DNA of 64,000 bases from Chthonomonas sp. UBA2362 (lineage in GTDB: Bacteria; Armatimonadota; Fimbriimonadia; Fimbriimonadales; Fimbriimonadaceae). The notes below the pieces were generated by a model. That model was given only the letters and a program-made list of their open reading frames with translations. It had not been told where the DNA came from and made no database searches. Both the position numbers and the translations under genes were made by a program. Numbering within the stretch: position 1 is the stretch's first letter; each line of letters starts with the position of its first letter. The DNA is taken from contig DDTO01000002.1 in NCBI GenBank assembly GCA_002344135.1, positions 732,794 to 796,793 on the forward strand, read 5' to 3'. Below are positions 42,617 through 50,148 of the stretch, in pieces.

Positions 42617-43452
42617 CTCTGCACTTCCGGCACCCAGGCCGTGGTACGCCCGCCCACCGGTTCGCGGACGATCCGCCTGCCCTGAACGAGTTCGACGCCC
42701 TTCCCTCCGCCCCAGCGGTGGTGGAAGAGCCAATCCGGAGGATATCTCCCGGAATCCGCACCGACCGCCACCGCGATCTCGACCACGTTGGCAAGTGCCT
42801 TGCGAAGGCGCTCGAGCTCAGCTTTCGTGAGGTCTGCCCCAAGTCGTTTCGGCGAAATCCGCGCGTGGTAGAGCGCCTCGTCGGCGATCCAGTTGCCAAC
42901 ACCCGCGAACAGCGCCTGGTCCAGAAGAAGGGCCTTGATGGGCGCTTTGCGTTTGGCGAGCATCGAGGCGATCTCCTTCGTGGACGGAAGAGCACGATAG
43001 ACGTCGGGCCCCAGCGCCCTGAATCGAGGATCGCCAGCCGGATCGCCGAGCCAGAGCCGACCCAGCCTGCGCCCGTCGGTAAACGCGATCCGTTGCCCCT
43101 CCTCGGTGCCCAGGAGCATTTTGAGGAACCGGGGTCGACCCGTCTCGTCGTCCATCGGCGCTTGGCCGTGCTCGCGGAGTCGTATCGTCGGCGCGCCCAA
43201 CTCACGGATCCAGCCCGCCATACCGAGGTGGCCCATCAGCCAGGGTTCTCGATCCAACCCCAGCCACCAGTACTTGCCGATCCGGCCTACTTCGGTGACG
43301 GTCGACCCCAAAAGAGCTTCTTCGATCAAGGTCGCGGGCAAGCCGCAAAGGACGATGTCGTCCTCGGGAATCTCGACCTCTACGATGCGGTGGCCCAGGA
43401 GCACGCGCTCCATCGTTCGTCGCGCGGTCTCGACTTCCGGTGCCTCGGGCAT
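42613..43452 (-). CDS. mutM: Formamidopyrimidine/endonuclease VIII-type DNA glycosylase, zinc-ligand-free
   Basis: The protein has 279 residues. The N-terminal catalytic Pro-Glu (MPEAPEVE), beta-hairpin Lys (RIGKYWWL, residue 60) and H2TH region (LFAGVGNWIADEALYHARISP) identify the Fpg/Nei family. The C-terminal finger keeps its shape (GRRIVREPVGGRTTAWVPEVQR) but has none of the four zinc-binding Cys residues, as in known zincless-finger family members. It excises 8-oxoguanine, formamidopyrimidines or related lesions and nicks the strand. TATTCT lies 7 nt before the ATG. It is coupled to a Nudix hydrolase. Confidence 0.9.
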   Translation of the reverse strand: MPEAPEVETARRTMERVLLGHRIVEVEIPEDDIVLCGLPATLIEEALLGSTVTEVGRIGKYWWLGLDREPWLMGHLGMAGWIRELGAPTIRLREHGQAPMDDETGRPRFLKMLLGTEEGQRIAFTDGRRLGRLWLGDPAGDPRFRALGPDVYRALPSTKEIASMLAKRKAPIKALLLDQALFAGVGNWIADEALYHARISPKRLGADLTKAELERLRKALANVVEIAVAVGADSGRYPPDWLFHHRWGGGKGVELVQGRRIVREPVGGRTTAWVPEVQR

Positions 43453-43459
43453 GGAACCG

Positions 43460-43465
43460 AGAATA
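43460..43465 (-). promoter_or_regulatory. -10 box (TATTCT) of mutM
   Basis: TATTCT 7 nt before the mutM ATG; leaderless layout. Confidence 0.45.
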
Positions 43466-43495
43466 CCGTTCTAATAGCGCCCGCGGGTTGTCGTG

Positions 43496-43501
43496 TATGA
43501 T
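43496..43501 (+). promoter_or_regulatory. -10 box (TATGAT) of the AfsR-like regulator
   Basis: TATGAT 14 nt before the ATG at 43516; the leader would be only about 7-8 nt with no Shine-Dalgarno sequence. Confidence 0.4.
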
Positions 43502-43515
43502 GAACTTGGCAGCCT

Positions 43516-46461
43516 ATGTCGGATTCGCACGACGCGACGATGCAAGTCAAGCTTCTGGGACCGTTCGACGTTCGGTTGGACGGCCATCCGCTACCCCCGG
43601 TCCGCTCGCGAAAAGGGCTGTGGCTACTCGCCCAACTCGCCCTGCGCCAGGGTCGCGAAGTGGATCGCGCATGGCTCGCCGGGACCCTTTGGCCGGAGAG
43701 TCCGGATACCCAGGCGCTAGCCAGCTTGCGTCGAACCCTGACCGACGTTCGCGCCGCATTGGGCCCCTTCGATGCCAAAGTCGTAACTCCGACTCCAAAA
43801 ACCCTCCTCCTCGTCGAGAGTGGCGTCTGGGTCGATGTGGCTGAGTTCGATCGCCTGGCTGCATCGACCGACCTCGGTGAGGTCGAGTCGGCGCTTGCCC
43901 TTTACCGGGGTCCTCTCTTGGAAGGGTGCGCGGAGGAGTGGGTGCTTGGCGACCGTCAGAGCCGTGAGGAAACCTTTCTACAGGCCTCTGAACTCGCCGC
44001 GCGGCTCGCCATGGAGCGGGTCGAGTATTCGCGAGCCATCGGGTTCTTGAAGCGCGCGATCGCCGTCGACCCGTTCCGCGAATCCGCGACGCGGAACCTT
44101 ATGGAAGCTTGCGCGGCGAACGGGGATCACGCGGCGGCAGTGGTCGCGTTCCGCCAACTCCGTGAGCGGCTTCTCTACGAACTGAACGGCGACCCCTCGG
44201 CGGAGACGGTAGCCCTGCTCGAGAGAATCCGCAAGGACGCGAGAATCATCGCTCACCGGACCTCGGCTCCGATCGAAGCCCCCGCCGCCCCTCGCCCGGT
44301 CGCGGCGATGCCTCCCCCGCCGGAGCCGGCGAGCAGGGGCAACGTTCCCGAACCCTTGACCGAGATCGTGGGAAGGGAACAGGACCTGCAGGAGATCGAG
44401 GCCCACCTCATGTCCTCACGGCTGGTCACGCTTCTCGGCCCTGGTGGCATCGGGAAAACCAGACTGTCTATCGAGCTTGCCCATAACCTTTCATCCGAGT
44501 TCGCGGGAGGGGCTTGGTTCGTCGACTTCACGCCCCTCGAAGACCCCGATCTGGTTCCCCAGCATGTGGAACACGAGCTTCAGATTCACGAGCGACCGGG
44601 ATTTACTGCTTCTGAAGACCTGGTGGCGGCCCTCAGCGGTGAGCCGGTTTTGGTCGTCTTCGACAACTGCGAACACCTCATCGACGCTTGTGCCGATCTT
44701 GCGGATCGGCTCCTGAAGTCTTGCGCCGATTTGAGGATCCTCGCCACCAGCCGGGAGCCGCTAGGCCTTGTCGGTGAGGTCGCGTGGCGCGTGCCTAGCC
44801 TATCGGTGCCCGAGCCCAAGCGGGTACGCCAGCTTGTCGATCAGTTTACGGCCGGACTCCTACAGTACGATGCCGTCCGCCTCTTCATGGCGCGGGCGCA
44901 GGCTGCTCTTCCCGGCTTCGAACTCACGATGGACAATGCGACGGCGATCATCGATATCTGCCGCCGATTGGACGGCATCGCGCTCGCCCTCGAACTGGCC
45001 GCTGCTCGCCTGAAGGCACTTTCGGTGCAGGAGATCGCCGAGCGGCTGAACGATCGCTTCAAGCTTCTGACCGGCGGCTCGCGCGGCGCACCGACCCGGC
45101 AGACAACGCTAAGGGCCGCCCTCGATTGGAGCTACGATCTGCTCTCCGACCCAGAGAAGCTGATGCTCCGAAGGGTGAGCATCTTCGGCGGGCCGTTCAC
45201 GCTGGCTGCCGCCGAACAGGTAACGGAAGGAGGCGGCATCGGGGAGGGAGAATCGCTCGACTTGGTCTCCAGGCTGGTAGACAAGTCACTGGTTCGCGCC
45301 GAAACCGGTCCCGACGGGAAGGTTCGATATAGCGTTCTCGAGAGCACCCGAGAGTTCGCCCGCGAACTGCTCATCCAAAGCGGCGAACACGACGAGATTG
45401 CCGGACGCCATGCCGCTTATTATCTGGACCTCGCTCGCCGAGCCCGGGCACAGATGTACGGGCCAGAGGAGTTCGAAGCGCTAGAGATGCTCGATCGCTC
45501 CTTTGACAACATCCGCGCCGCGCTTCACTGGTCCACGGAAACTCGTCGTGGGTCGATCGCACTCACGCTCGTCGAGATGCTTCGCGTCTTTTGGAGTTCG
45601 CGAGACCGGATCAACGAAGCCCGGACTTGGATTCAGCGCTCCCTCGACTGCGACGACGAGAAGACGGTCCAGCGCGTCGGTGTGCTCCAGGTGGCCTCTC
45701 ACTATGCGACGCTGAGCGGTGATATGGAACGCGCGAGGCAGTACGTCGAGACGGGGGTCCTCATCGCCCAGGAGATCGGAGATAAGCGCGCGCTCGCGGA
45801 GATCATGCGGAACATGGCCGGCGTCTACTCGGAGCTGCAGCGCCACGAGGAGGCCCTCGACTGGGTGGGGCAAGCCTTGGAACTCGACCGGGAGCTAGGC
45901 GCTAACGAGGGCATCCTGCGCTCGCTCACCGCGAGCGGACTGGTCAACCTCGACGCAGGCCAAACGCACGAGGCGAAACGCCTCTTCGCGGAAGCGATTC
46001 GCCTCTGCGAGAGTACCGGCGGCGAAAGCATGAAGGGCTGGAACTGCTCGAACATGGGCGACGCGCTCATAGCGGAAGGGAACCCCGCGGAAGCGGTGGA
46101 TTGGTATCGCGAGGGTCTGGATCGCCTCGTCAAGTACGGCGGTACAATGGGAACTTGCGAAGGCGTCCGGGGCCTATGCTTGGCGATAGGCCTCACCGCG
46201 CAAGACGCCCGAACGCGCCGCGAGGCCGTCGCGATGATCGCCGCAGCCGGACGCCACCAAGGATCGATGGGCCTCCACCTCAGGCGATTCGACAAAGAGC
46301 AGCGAGACCGAGTGATGGGCGAGACCCGTACCGTAATGGGCGACGACGCTTTCGACGAATCCTGGAACGAGGGAACGACTATCGAGTTCGATGTGATGGT
46401 GGAGCGCACATTCGCCCTCGTTGGCTCTTTGAAGGGCGATCTCGCAACAGCGAAGACTTAG
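43516..46461 (+). CDS. AfsR/SARP-like transcriptional regulator: DNA-binding and BTAD domains, NB-ARC-type ATPase, TPRs
   Basis: The 981-residue protein opens with a winged-helix-like segment (VKLLGPFDVRLDGHPLPPVRSRKGLWLLAQLAL, typical of OmpR-type trans_reg_C in SARPs) and a BTAD helical domain (about 95-240). The STAND/NB-ARC ATPase has P-loop GPGGIGKT (about 308), Walker B VLVVFDNCEHL (about 378) and LRILATSREPLG. TPR-like repeats run from about 690 to 930. It is likely a signal-activated regulator that oligomerises on ATP binding. The ligand is unknown. It lies 6 bp before a GAF histidine kinase. Confidence 0.88.
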   Translation: MSDSHDATMQVKLLGPFDVRLDGHPLPPVRSRKGLWLLAQLALRQGREVDRAWLAGTLWPESPDTQALASLRRTLTDVRAALGPFDAKVVTPTPKTLLLVESGVWVDVAEFDRLAASTDLGEVESALALYRGPLLEGCAEEWVLGDRQSREETFLQASELAARLAMERVEYSRAIGFLKRAIAVDPFRESATRNLMEACAANGDHAAAVVAFRQLRERLLYELNGDPSAETVALLERIRKDARIIAHRTSAPIEAPAAPRPVAAMPPPPEPASRGNVPEPLTEIVGREQDLQEIEAHLMSSRLVTLLGPGGIGKTRLSIELAHNLSSEFAGGAWFVDFTPLEDPDLVPQHVEHELQIHERPGFTASEDLVAALSGEPVLVVFDNCEHLIDACADLADRLLKSCADLRILATSREPLGLVGEVAWRVPSLSVPEPKRVRQLVDQFTAGLLQYDAVRLFMARAQAALPGFELTMDNATAIIDICRRLDGIALALELAAARLKALSVQEIAERLNDRFKLLTGGSRGAPTRQTTLRAALDWSYDLLSDPEKLMLRRVSIFGGPFTLAAAEQVTEGGGIGEGESLDLVSRLVDKSLVRAETGPDGKVRYSVLESTREFARELLIQSGEHDEIAGRHAAYYLDLARRARAQMYGPEEFEALEMLDRSFDNIRAALHWSTETRRGSIALTLVEMLRVFWSSRDRINEARTWIQRSLDCDDEKTVQRVGVLQVASHYATLSGDMERARQYVETGVLIAQEIGDKRALAEIMRNMAGVYSELQRHEEALDWVGQALELDRELGANEGILRSLTASGLVNLDAGQTHEAKRLFAEAIRLCESTGGESMKGWNCSNMGDALIAEGNPAEAVDWYREGLDRLVKYGGTMGTCEGVRGLCLAIGLTAQDARTRREAVAMIAAAGRHQGSMGLHLRRFDKEQRDRVMGETRTVMGDDAFDESWNEGTTIEFDVMVERTFALVGSLKGDLATAKT

Positions 46462-46467
46462 CGAGCG

Positions 46468-48168
46468 ATGCGAACCGACGCCGAGCGCCTCCAACGCCTG
46501 CTTCGTAGAGAAGCGAGCCTCCGCGACGTGATCGAAGCCATCGGCAGCGGCCTCGACCTTCGAAGCCTGCTCTCGCGGATCGCCGAGATTGCCTGCCGTT
46601 TGCTCGAAGCCGACAACGGCGCCATTGGGCTCGTGGACGAGGAGGCCGGCGTCGTGCGCATGGCCGCAACCTGGCGAATGCCCGAGGACGAGATCGGCAG
46701 CGAAGTCCGGTGCGGACAGGGCCTGAGCGGTCAGGTGATGGAGACGAGGCAGCCCGTGATCTACAACCGATACGGCGACGTAAACGACCCGACACGGAGC
46801 GACTTCTCGGATCACGCGGTCATCGGCGTGCCGATCTTCTGGCGCGACCGGTTGATCGGTACCTTCGGTCTCGGCAGCCCGCCGCCGAGGACTTTCGATC
46901 AGGAAGATGCCGCCGTCCTCAGCCGTTTCGCCGAGCATGCCGCGATCGCCATCGAGAACGCCCGCCTTTTCGATCGTGTCCAGTCGAGCCTCGACGAGGT
47001 TCAACTCCTGTACGAAACGACCGCTCGCCTCGGCCTCGCGGCCCATCCGGACGAGATCGTGGCTGCCTACCTCGACCAAGTCGCCTCGACGGGCAAGTAT
47101 GCCTGCACGGTCACCGAGTACGTTTATGATGCCGGCGACCAGCGAGTCGGGGTCCTCATCAAGGGCCGCTGGAGTCGTGCTGGAGGCGCGGAGGTCGGCA
47201 ACACGCGCGTCCCCTACTCGCGCGACGACCTCGACCCCATCCTCGACTCGGGTCAGACCGTGATGATCGGAAACGTGGAGACCGACCTTCGTGTGTCGAA
47301 GGACCTCCGCGAAATGCAGCGTCAAGACGGGCATCCCGGCCTCGCGCTGATCCCTCTGATCGCGGGCGGCAGACGGATCGGGCTCGTCGTGCTCACCTCT
47401 CCGATACCCCTCGAATGGGATCCCGCCGAGCTGAGGCCCTATCAGGCGACCGCAGGTTATCTCGCCATTGCTCTCCAGCAGCGAAGAGAGCAACTCGACC
47501 TCCAAGAGGCCGAACGGCAGGTCGCCGTGCTCGAGGACCGCCAGCGACTTGCCCACGAGTTGCACGATTCGGTGACCCAAGTGCTCACGAGCATTAACTT
47601 CATTGCTCAGGCCACTCCCGGGGCCTTGGCAAAGGACCATCAAGAAGGCCTCGCCCGGATCGATCAACTGGCGAACTTGAGCCAACGGGCGCTCTCCGAG
47701 ATGCGCGCACTCCTGCTCGAGCTTTCTCCGCGGAGTGGCCGCGAGCCGGAGATGAAGCCCGCCTCGCGACCACTGCCTCTGGCGATCGAGGAACACTTGG
47801 AGTCCATCCGCACGACCGCGCCACCACTCACGTTTTGCGCGGAGACCTATGAGCCGCAGCCCTCCGCCGTCGAGCACGCGCTTCTGCGCATCACCCAGGA
47901 AGCCGTTACCAACGCGATCAAGCACGCCCAGGCAGGCGAGATCGTCATTCGGCTGGAGTGCAGCGGGTCGACGGTTCGCCTGACGATTCGCGACGACGGG
48001 GTCGGTCTCGCCCAGTCGCGGGAAGGATCGGCGGGCAGAGGGACCGGCCTTGGGCTGAGCGGTATTCGCCGGAGAGTCTACGAACTGGGTGGCTCCGTTC
48101 GAATCCAAGGGAGCTCGGGTAAGGGGACGATCGTCACGGTCTCGGTGCCCCGCGCCAAGGGCGACTAG
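46468..48168 (+). CDS. GAF-GAF sensor histidine kinase (HisKA_3 type)
   Basis: The protein has 566 residues with two GAF domains (about 20-170 and 190-340), no membrane segments, then a NarL/DesK-type dimerisation domain with phospho-His in RLAHELHDSVTQVL (about 363). The HATPase_c domain has EAVTNAIKHA, RDDGVGL and GTGLGLSGIRRRV. It is a cytoplasmic sensor kinase. The usual NarL-type response regulator is not adjacent; the only neighbour is the AfsR-like regulator in the same operon. Confidence 0.92.
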   Translation: MRTDAERLQRLLRREASLRDVIEAIGSGLDLRSLLSRIAEIACRLLEADNGAIGLVDEEAGVVRMAATWRMPEDEIGSEVRCGQGLSGQVMETRQPVIYNRYGDVNDPTRSDFSDHAVIGVPIFWRDRLIGTFGLGSPPPRTFDQEDAAVLSRFAEHAAIAIENARLFDRVQSSLDEVQLLYETTARLGLAAHPDEIVAAYLDQVASTGKYACTVTEYVYDAGDQRVGVLIKGRWSRAGGAEVGNTRVPYSRDDLDPILDSGQTVMIGNVETDLRVSKDLREMQRQDGHPGLALIPLIAGGRRIGLVVLTSPIPLEWDPAELRPYQATAGYLAIALQQRREQLDLQEAERQVAVLEDRQRLAHELHDSVTQVLTSINFIAQATPGALAKDHQEGLARIDQLANLSQRALSEMRALLLELSPRSGREPEMKPASRPLPLAIEEHLESIRTTAPPLTFCAETYEPQPSAVEHALLRITQEAVTNAIKHAQAGEIVIRLECSGSTVRLTIRDDGVGLAQSREGSAGRGTGLGLSGIRRRVYELGGSVRIQGSSGKGTIVTVSVPRAKGD

Positions 48169-48200
48169 TGCCTGGCCCGTACCGCGGGGAAGTCGCCTGG

Positions 48201-48206
48201 TATCAT
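48201..48206 (+). promoter_or_regulatory. -10 box (TATCAT) of tRNA-Gln
   Basis: TATCAT 9 nt before the mature tRNA 5' end. Confidence 0.4.
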
Positions 48207-48215
48207 GGGTCGGAT

Positions 48216-48291
48216 TGCCCGATAGCTCAATTGGCAGAGCGGCTGACTCTGGATCAGCAGGTTCCAGGTTCGATCCCTGGTCGGGCAGCCA
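48216..48291 (+). tRNA. tRNA-Gln (anticodon CTG)
   Basis: Complete cloverleaf of 76 nt: acceptor TGCCCGA/TCGGGCA, D arm GCTC...GAGC, anticodon stem GCTGA/TCAGC around CTCTGGA (anticodon CTG), T arm CCAGG/CCTGG, discriminator G and an encoded CCA. Its 3' half overlaps, antisense, the 3' end of the ABC ATPase frame. Confidence 0.95.
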
Positions 48292-48943
48292 CCGCTGCTT
48301 CTCCCAGGCACCCGTCCACGAGGGTCACGATTCGATCCGCTCCGTCGAGCATCGAAGGGTCGTGCGTGACCATTACGAGCGCGCCACCACCTCGCTCTTG
48401 CCGCAGCATATCGACGACGGCGTGGCCGTTCGCGTGATCGAGCGCCGCGGTCGGTTCGTCGGCGAAGATCGCTTCCGGCGATCCCATGAGTGCCCGCGCC
48501 ACGCATACCCGCTGCCTTTCTCCGCCGCTCAGTTCGTGGGGGAGGCGGTGCATCTTGTCGCCGAGCCCCAGGCGAGAGAGTCGGTTCTCGGCCTCTACTA
48601 AGCGGTCCCCCGAGCCACTTGCGCCGAGCACCACGTTCTCCAGCGCCGTGAGATAGCCGAGCAAGTGAGGGTGCTGGAAAACGAAGCCGAATCGCTCCAG
48701 CCGCAGGCGGCTTCTTGCTTCGTCACCCAGGGAGGCGAGGTCGATCCCGTCGACCAGAACCTGTCCAGAAGTCGGCGTCTTGAGGCCACTGAGCATGTAG
48801 AGCAGGCTCGACTTGCCGGACCCCGAGGGGCCCAGGATCCCGAGGAATTCACCCTCCGACACGCGCAGGCCGATGTCGCGGCAGGCATAGACCTCCCGGC
48901 CATGATCGTGATAGAGAAGCGCGGCGCCCCGGGCCTCGATCAC
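48254..48943 (-). CDS. ABC transporter ATP-binding protein (LolD/MacB type)
   Basis: The protein has 229 residues from a GTG at 48943 that overlaps the permease stop (GTGA). Walker A GPSGSGKSSLL, Q-loop VFQHPHLLGYL, signature LSGGERQR, Walker B AIFADEPTAALD and the H-loop THD are all intact. The frame ends only inside the tRNA-Gln gene: the last residues (ARPGIEPGTC) are encoded by the antisense of the tRNA, so the natural end of the domain is about ten residues earlier. It energises the FtsX-type permease encoded upstream. Confidence 0.9.
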   Translation of the reverse strand: MIEARGAALLYHDHGREVYACRDIGLRVSEGEFLGILGPSGSGKSSLLYMLSGLKTPTSGQVLVDGIDLASLGDEARSRLRLERFGFVFQHPHLLGYLTALENVVLGASGSGDRLVEAENRLSRLGLGDKMHRLPHELSGGERQRVCVARALMGSPEAIFADEPTAALDHANGHAVVDMLRQERGGGALVMVTHDPSMLDGADRIVTLVDGCLGEAAVAARPGIEPGTC

Positions 48944-50136
48944 ACCAGCCTCCGCTCCACGACACTCACCGGATCGAAGCGACGGAACCTTGACCAAACG
49001 GTCAGAGCTCCGGCAGCGAGGATCGCCACAGGGATCGGGATGGTGTAGATGAACGCCATCCGATCGAGGGGGTCGAGGGCGAACGCTTGGGGAGTCATGA
49101 GCTGCGCACGGACCACGAGCAGTAGCGAATAGGCCACCAGCAGACCGAGCACCCAGCCGCCGACGACCACCACCAAGGTCTCACCGAAAGCCCGCGAAAG
49201 AAGTTGCCGTCGCGTATAGCCCAGGGCCTGGAGCAGCCCGTATTCAGGAAGGCGCTGGCTCTGGTAGATGTTCATGAGCATCGCCATCATAAGGGTGATG
49301 ACCAGAACCAGCGTGGCGATCACCACGTTGAGAATCTTGTACAGGATCTTGAACATGTCCTGGGTGTCCCGTTCCAGTTCTTGGTAGACGAACACCTGTG
49401 CTCTCTCGCCCTTGAACGCCTTCACCGCCCAGTTGTCGAGTTTGGCCTGGTCCGGGAGGTTTTCCGCAAAGACCAGCAGCACATCTATGGGCGGGAAGTG
49501 GTGTGCCCGTTGGTATTCGATAGGCGTGAACATGAGCCACTCGTCGGTATCCGCGATTCCGACGACGCGGACCTCCTCGGGCGAGTAGGCGCCATCCTGG
49601 ACCGGTCCCAGAAGGAGGCTGCCCTTGCGAAGGCCGAGGTTGCGGGCGACCGGCTCGCTGATCAGGGCCTCGGCCTTGCCTGTCTCCGGCAGGCGACCAT
49701 TGATGCCGCGCGAACCCATACGATCGAGGTAGTAAGTCATGTCTTCCCGGGCAAGCCCGAGAACCACGAACGGCCACTTGCCGACGATGCTGCGCACTTG
49801 GGCCCCGGTTGCGCGGCACACCATGACCCGTTCGAGTGGGACCGGAGCCTCCTTCTCGATCCTGTCCCGGATGATCGGGGTCTGGGCTGGGTCGCCCCGT
49901 GGGGTGATGCCGACCATTTGTTGGGAGTAACGGTAGATCGTGCGGATCGACAGCGGAATCGAGTCGATCATCGCCACGATGCCGCTGATGAGCATTACCG
50001 CGAGGACGATGACCGCCACGAGGGGGATCGTTTTGCCGGCGTTGCGGAAGAGGAAGGTCGAGGCCACCAGTGGACGGGCGAGCGAACGAGTCTGCTTGCT
50101 CGTCGCCAGCCGCCGTCGGGATTCCCTCGTCGCCAC
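48940..50136 (-). CDS. ABC transporter permease (FtsX/MacB-like)
   Basis: The protein has 398 residues from a GTG at 50136, supported by TATAGA 6 nt upstream. One N-terminal membrane helix (about 37-57), a large extracytoplasmic MacB_PCD-type domain (about 60-270) and three C-terminal helices form the FtsX core (IYQSQRLPEYGLLQALGYTRRQLL). It probably extrudes or mechanically couples a lipoprotein or other envelope substrate. The partner is the ATPase downstream. Confidence 0.85.
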   Translation of the reverse strand: MATRESRRRLATSKQTRSLARPLVASTFLFRNAGKTIPLVAVIVLAVMLISGIVAMIDSIPLSIRTIYRYSQQMVGITPRGDPAQTPIIRDRIEKEAPVPLERVMVCRATGAQVRSIVGKWPFVVLGLAREDMTYYLDRMGSRGINGRLPETGKAEALISEPVARNLGLRKGSLLLGPVQDGAYSPEEVRVVGIADTDEWLMFTPIEYQRAHHFPPIDVLLVFAENLPDQAKLDNWAVKAFKGERAQVFVYQELERDTQDMFKILYKILNVVIATLVLVITLMMAMLMNIYQSQRLPEYGLLQALGYTRRQLLSRAFGETLVVVVGGWVLGLLVAYSLLLVVRAQLMTPQAFALDPLDRMAFIYTIPIPVAILAAGALTVWSRFRRFDPVSVVERRLV

Positions 50137-50142
50137 TCCTAG

Positions 50143-50148
50143 TCTATA
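50143..50148 (-). promoter_or_regulatory. -10 box (TATAGA) of the MacB-type ABC operon
   Basis: TATAGA 6 nt before the GTG at 50136; it overlaps the stop codon region of the upstream fusion gene. Confidence 0.4.

Noticed and set aside
46174..48108. A 644-codon open frame antisense to the histidine kinase gene
   Set aside because: It is a composition artefact; the GAF-GAF-HisKA kinase is fully supported on the plus strand.
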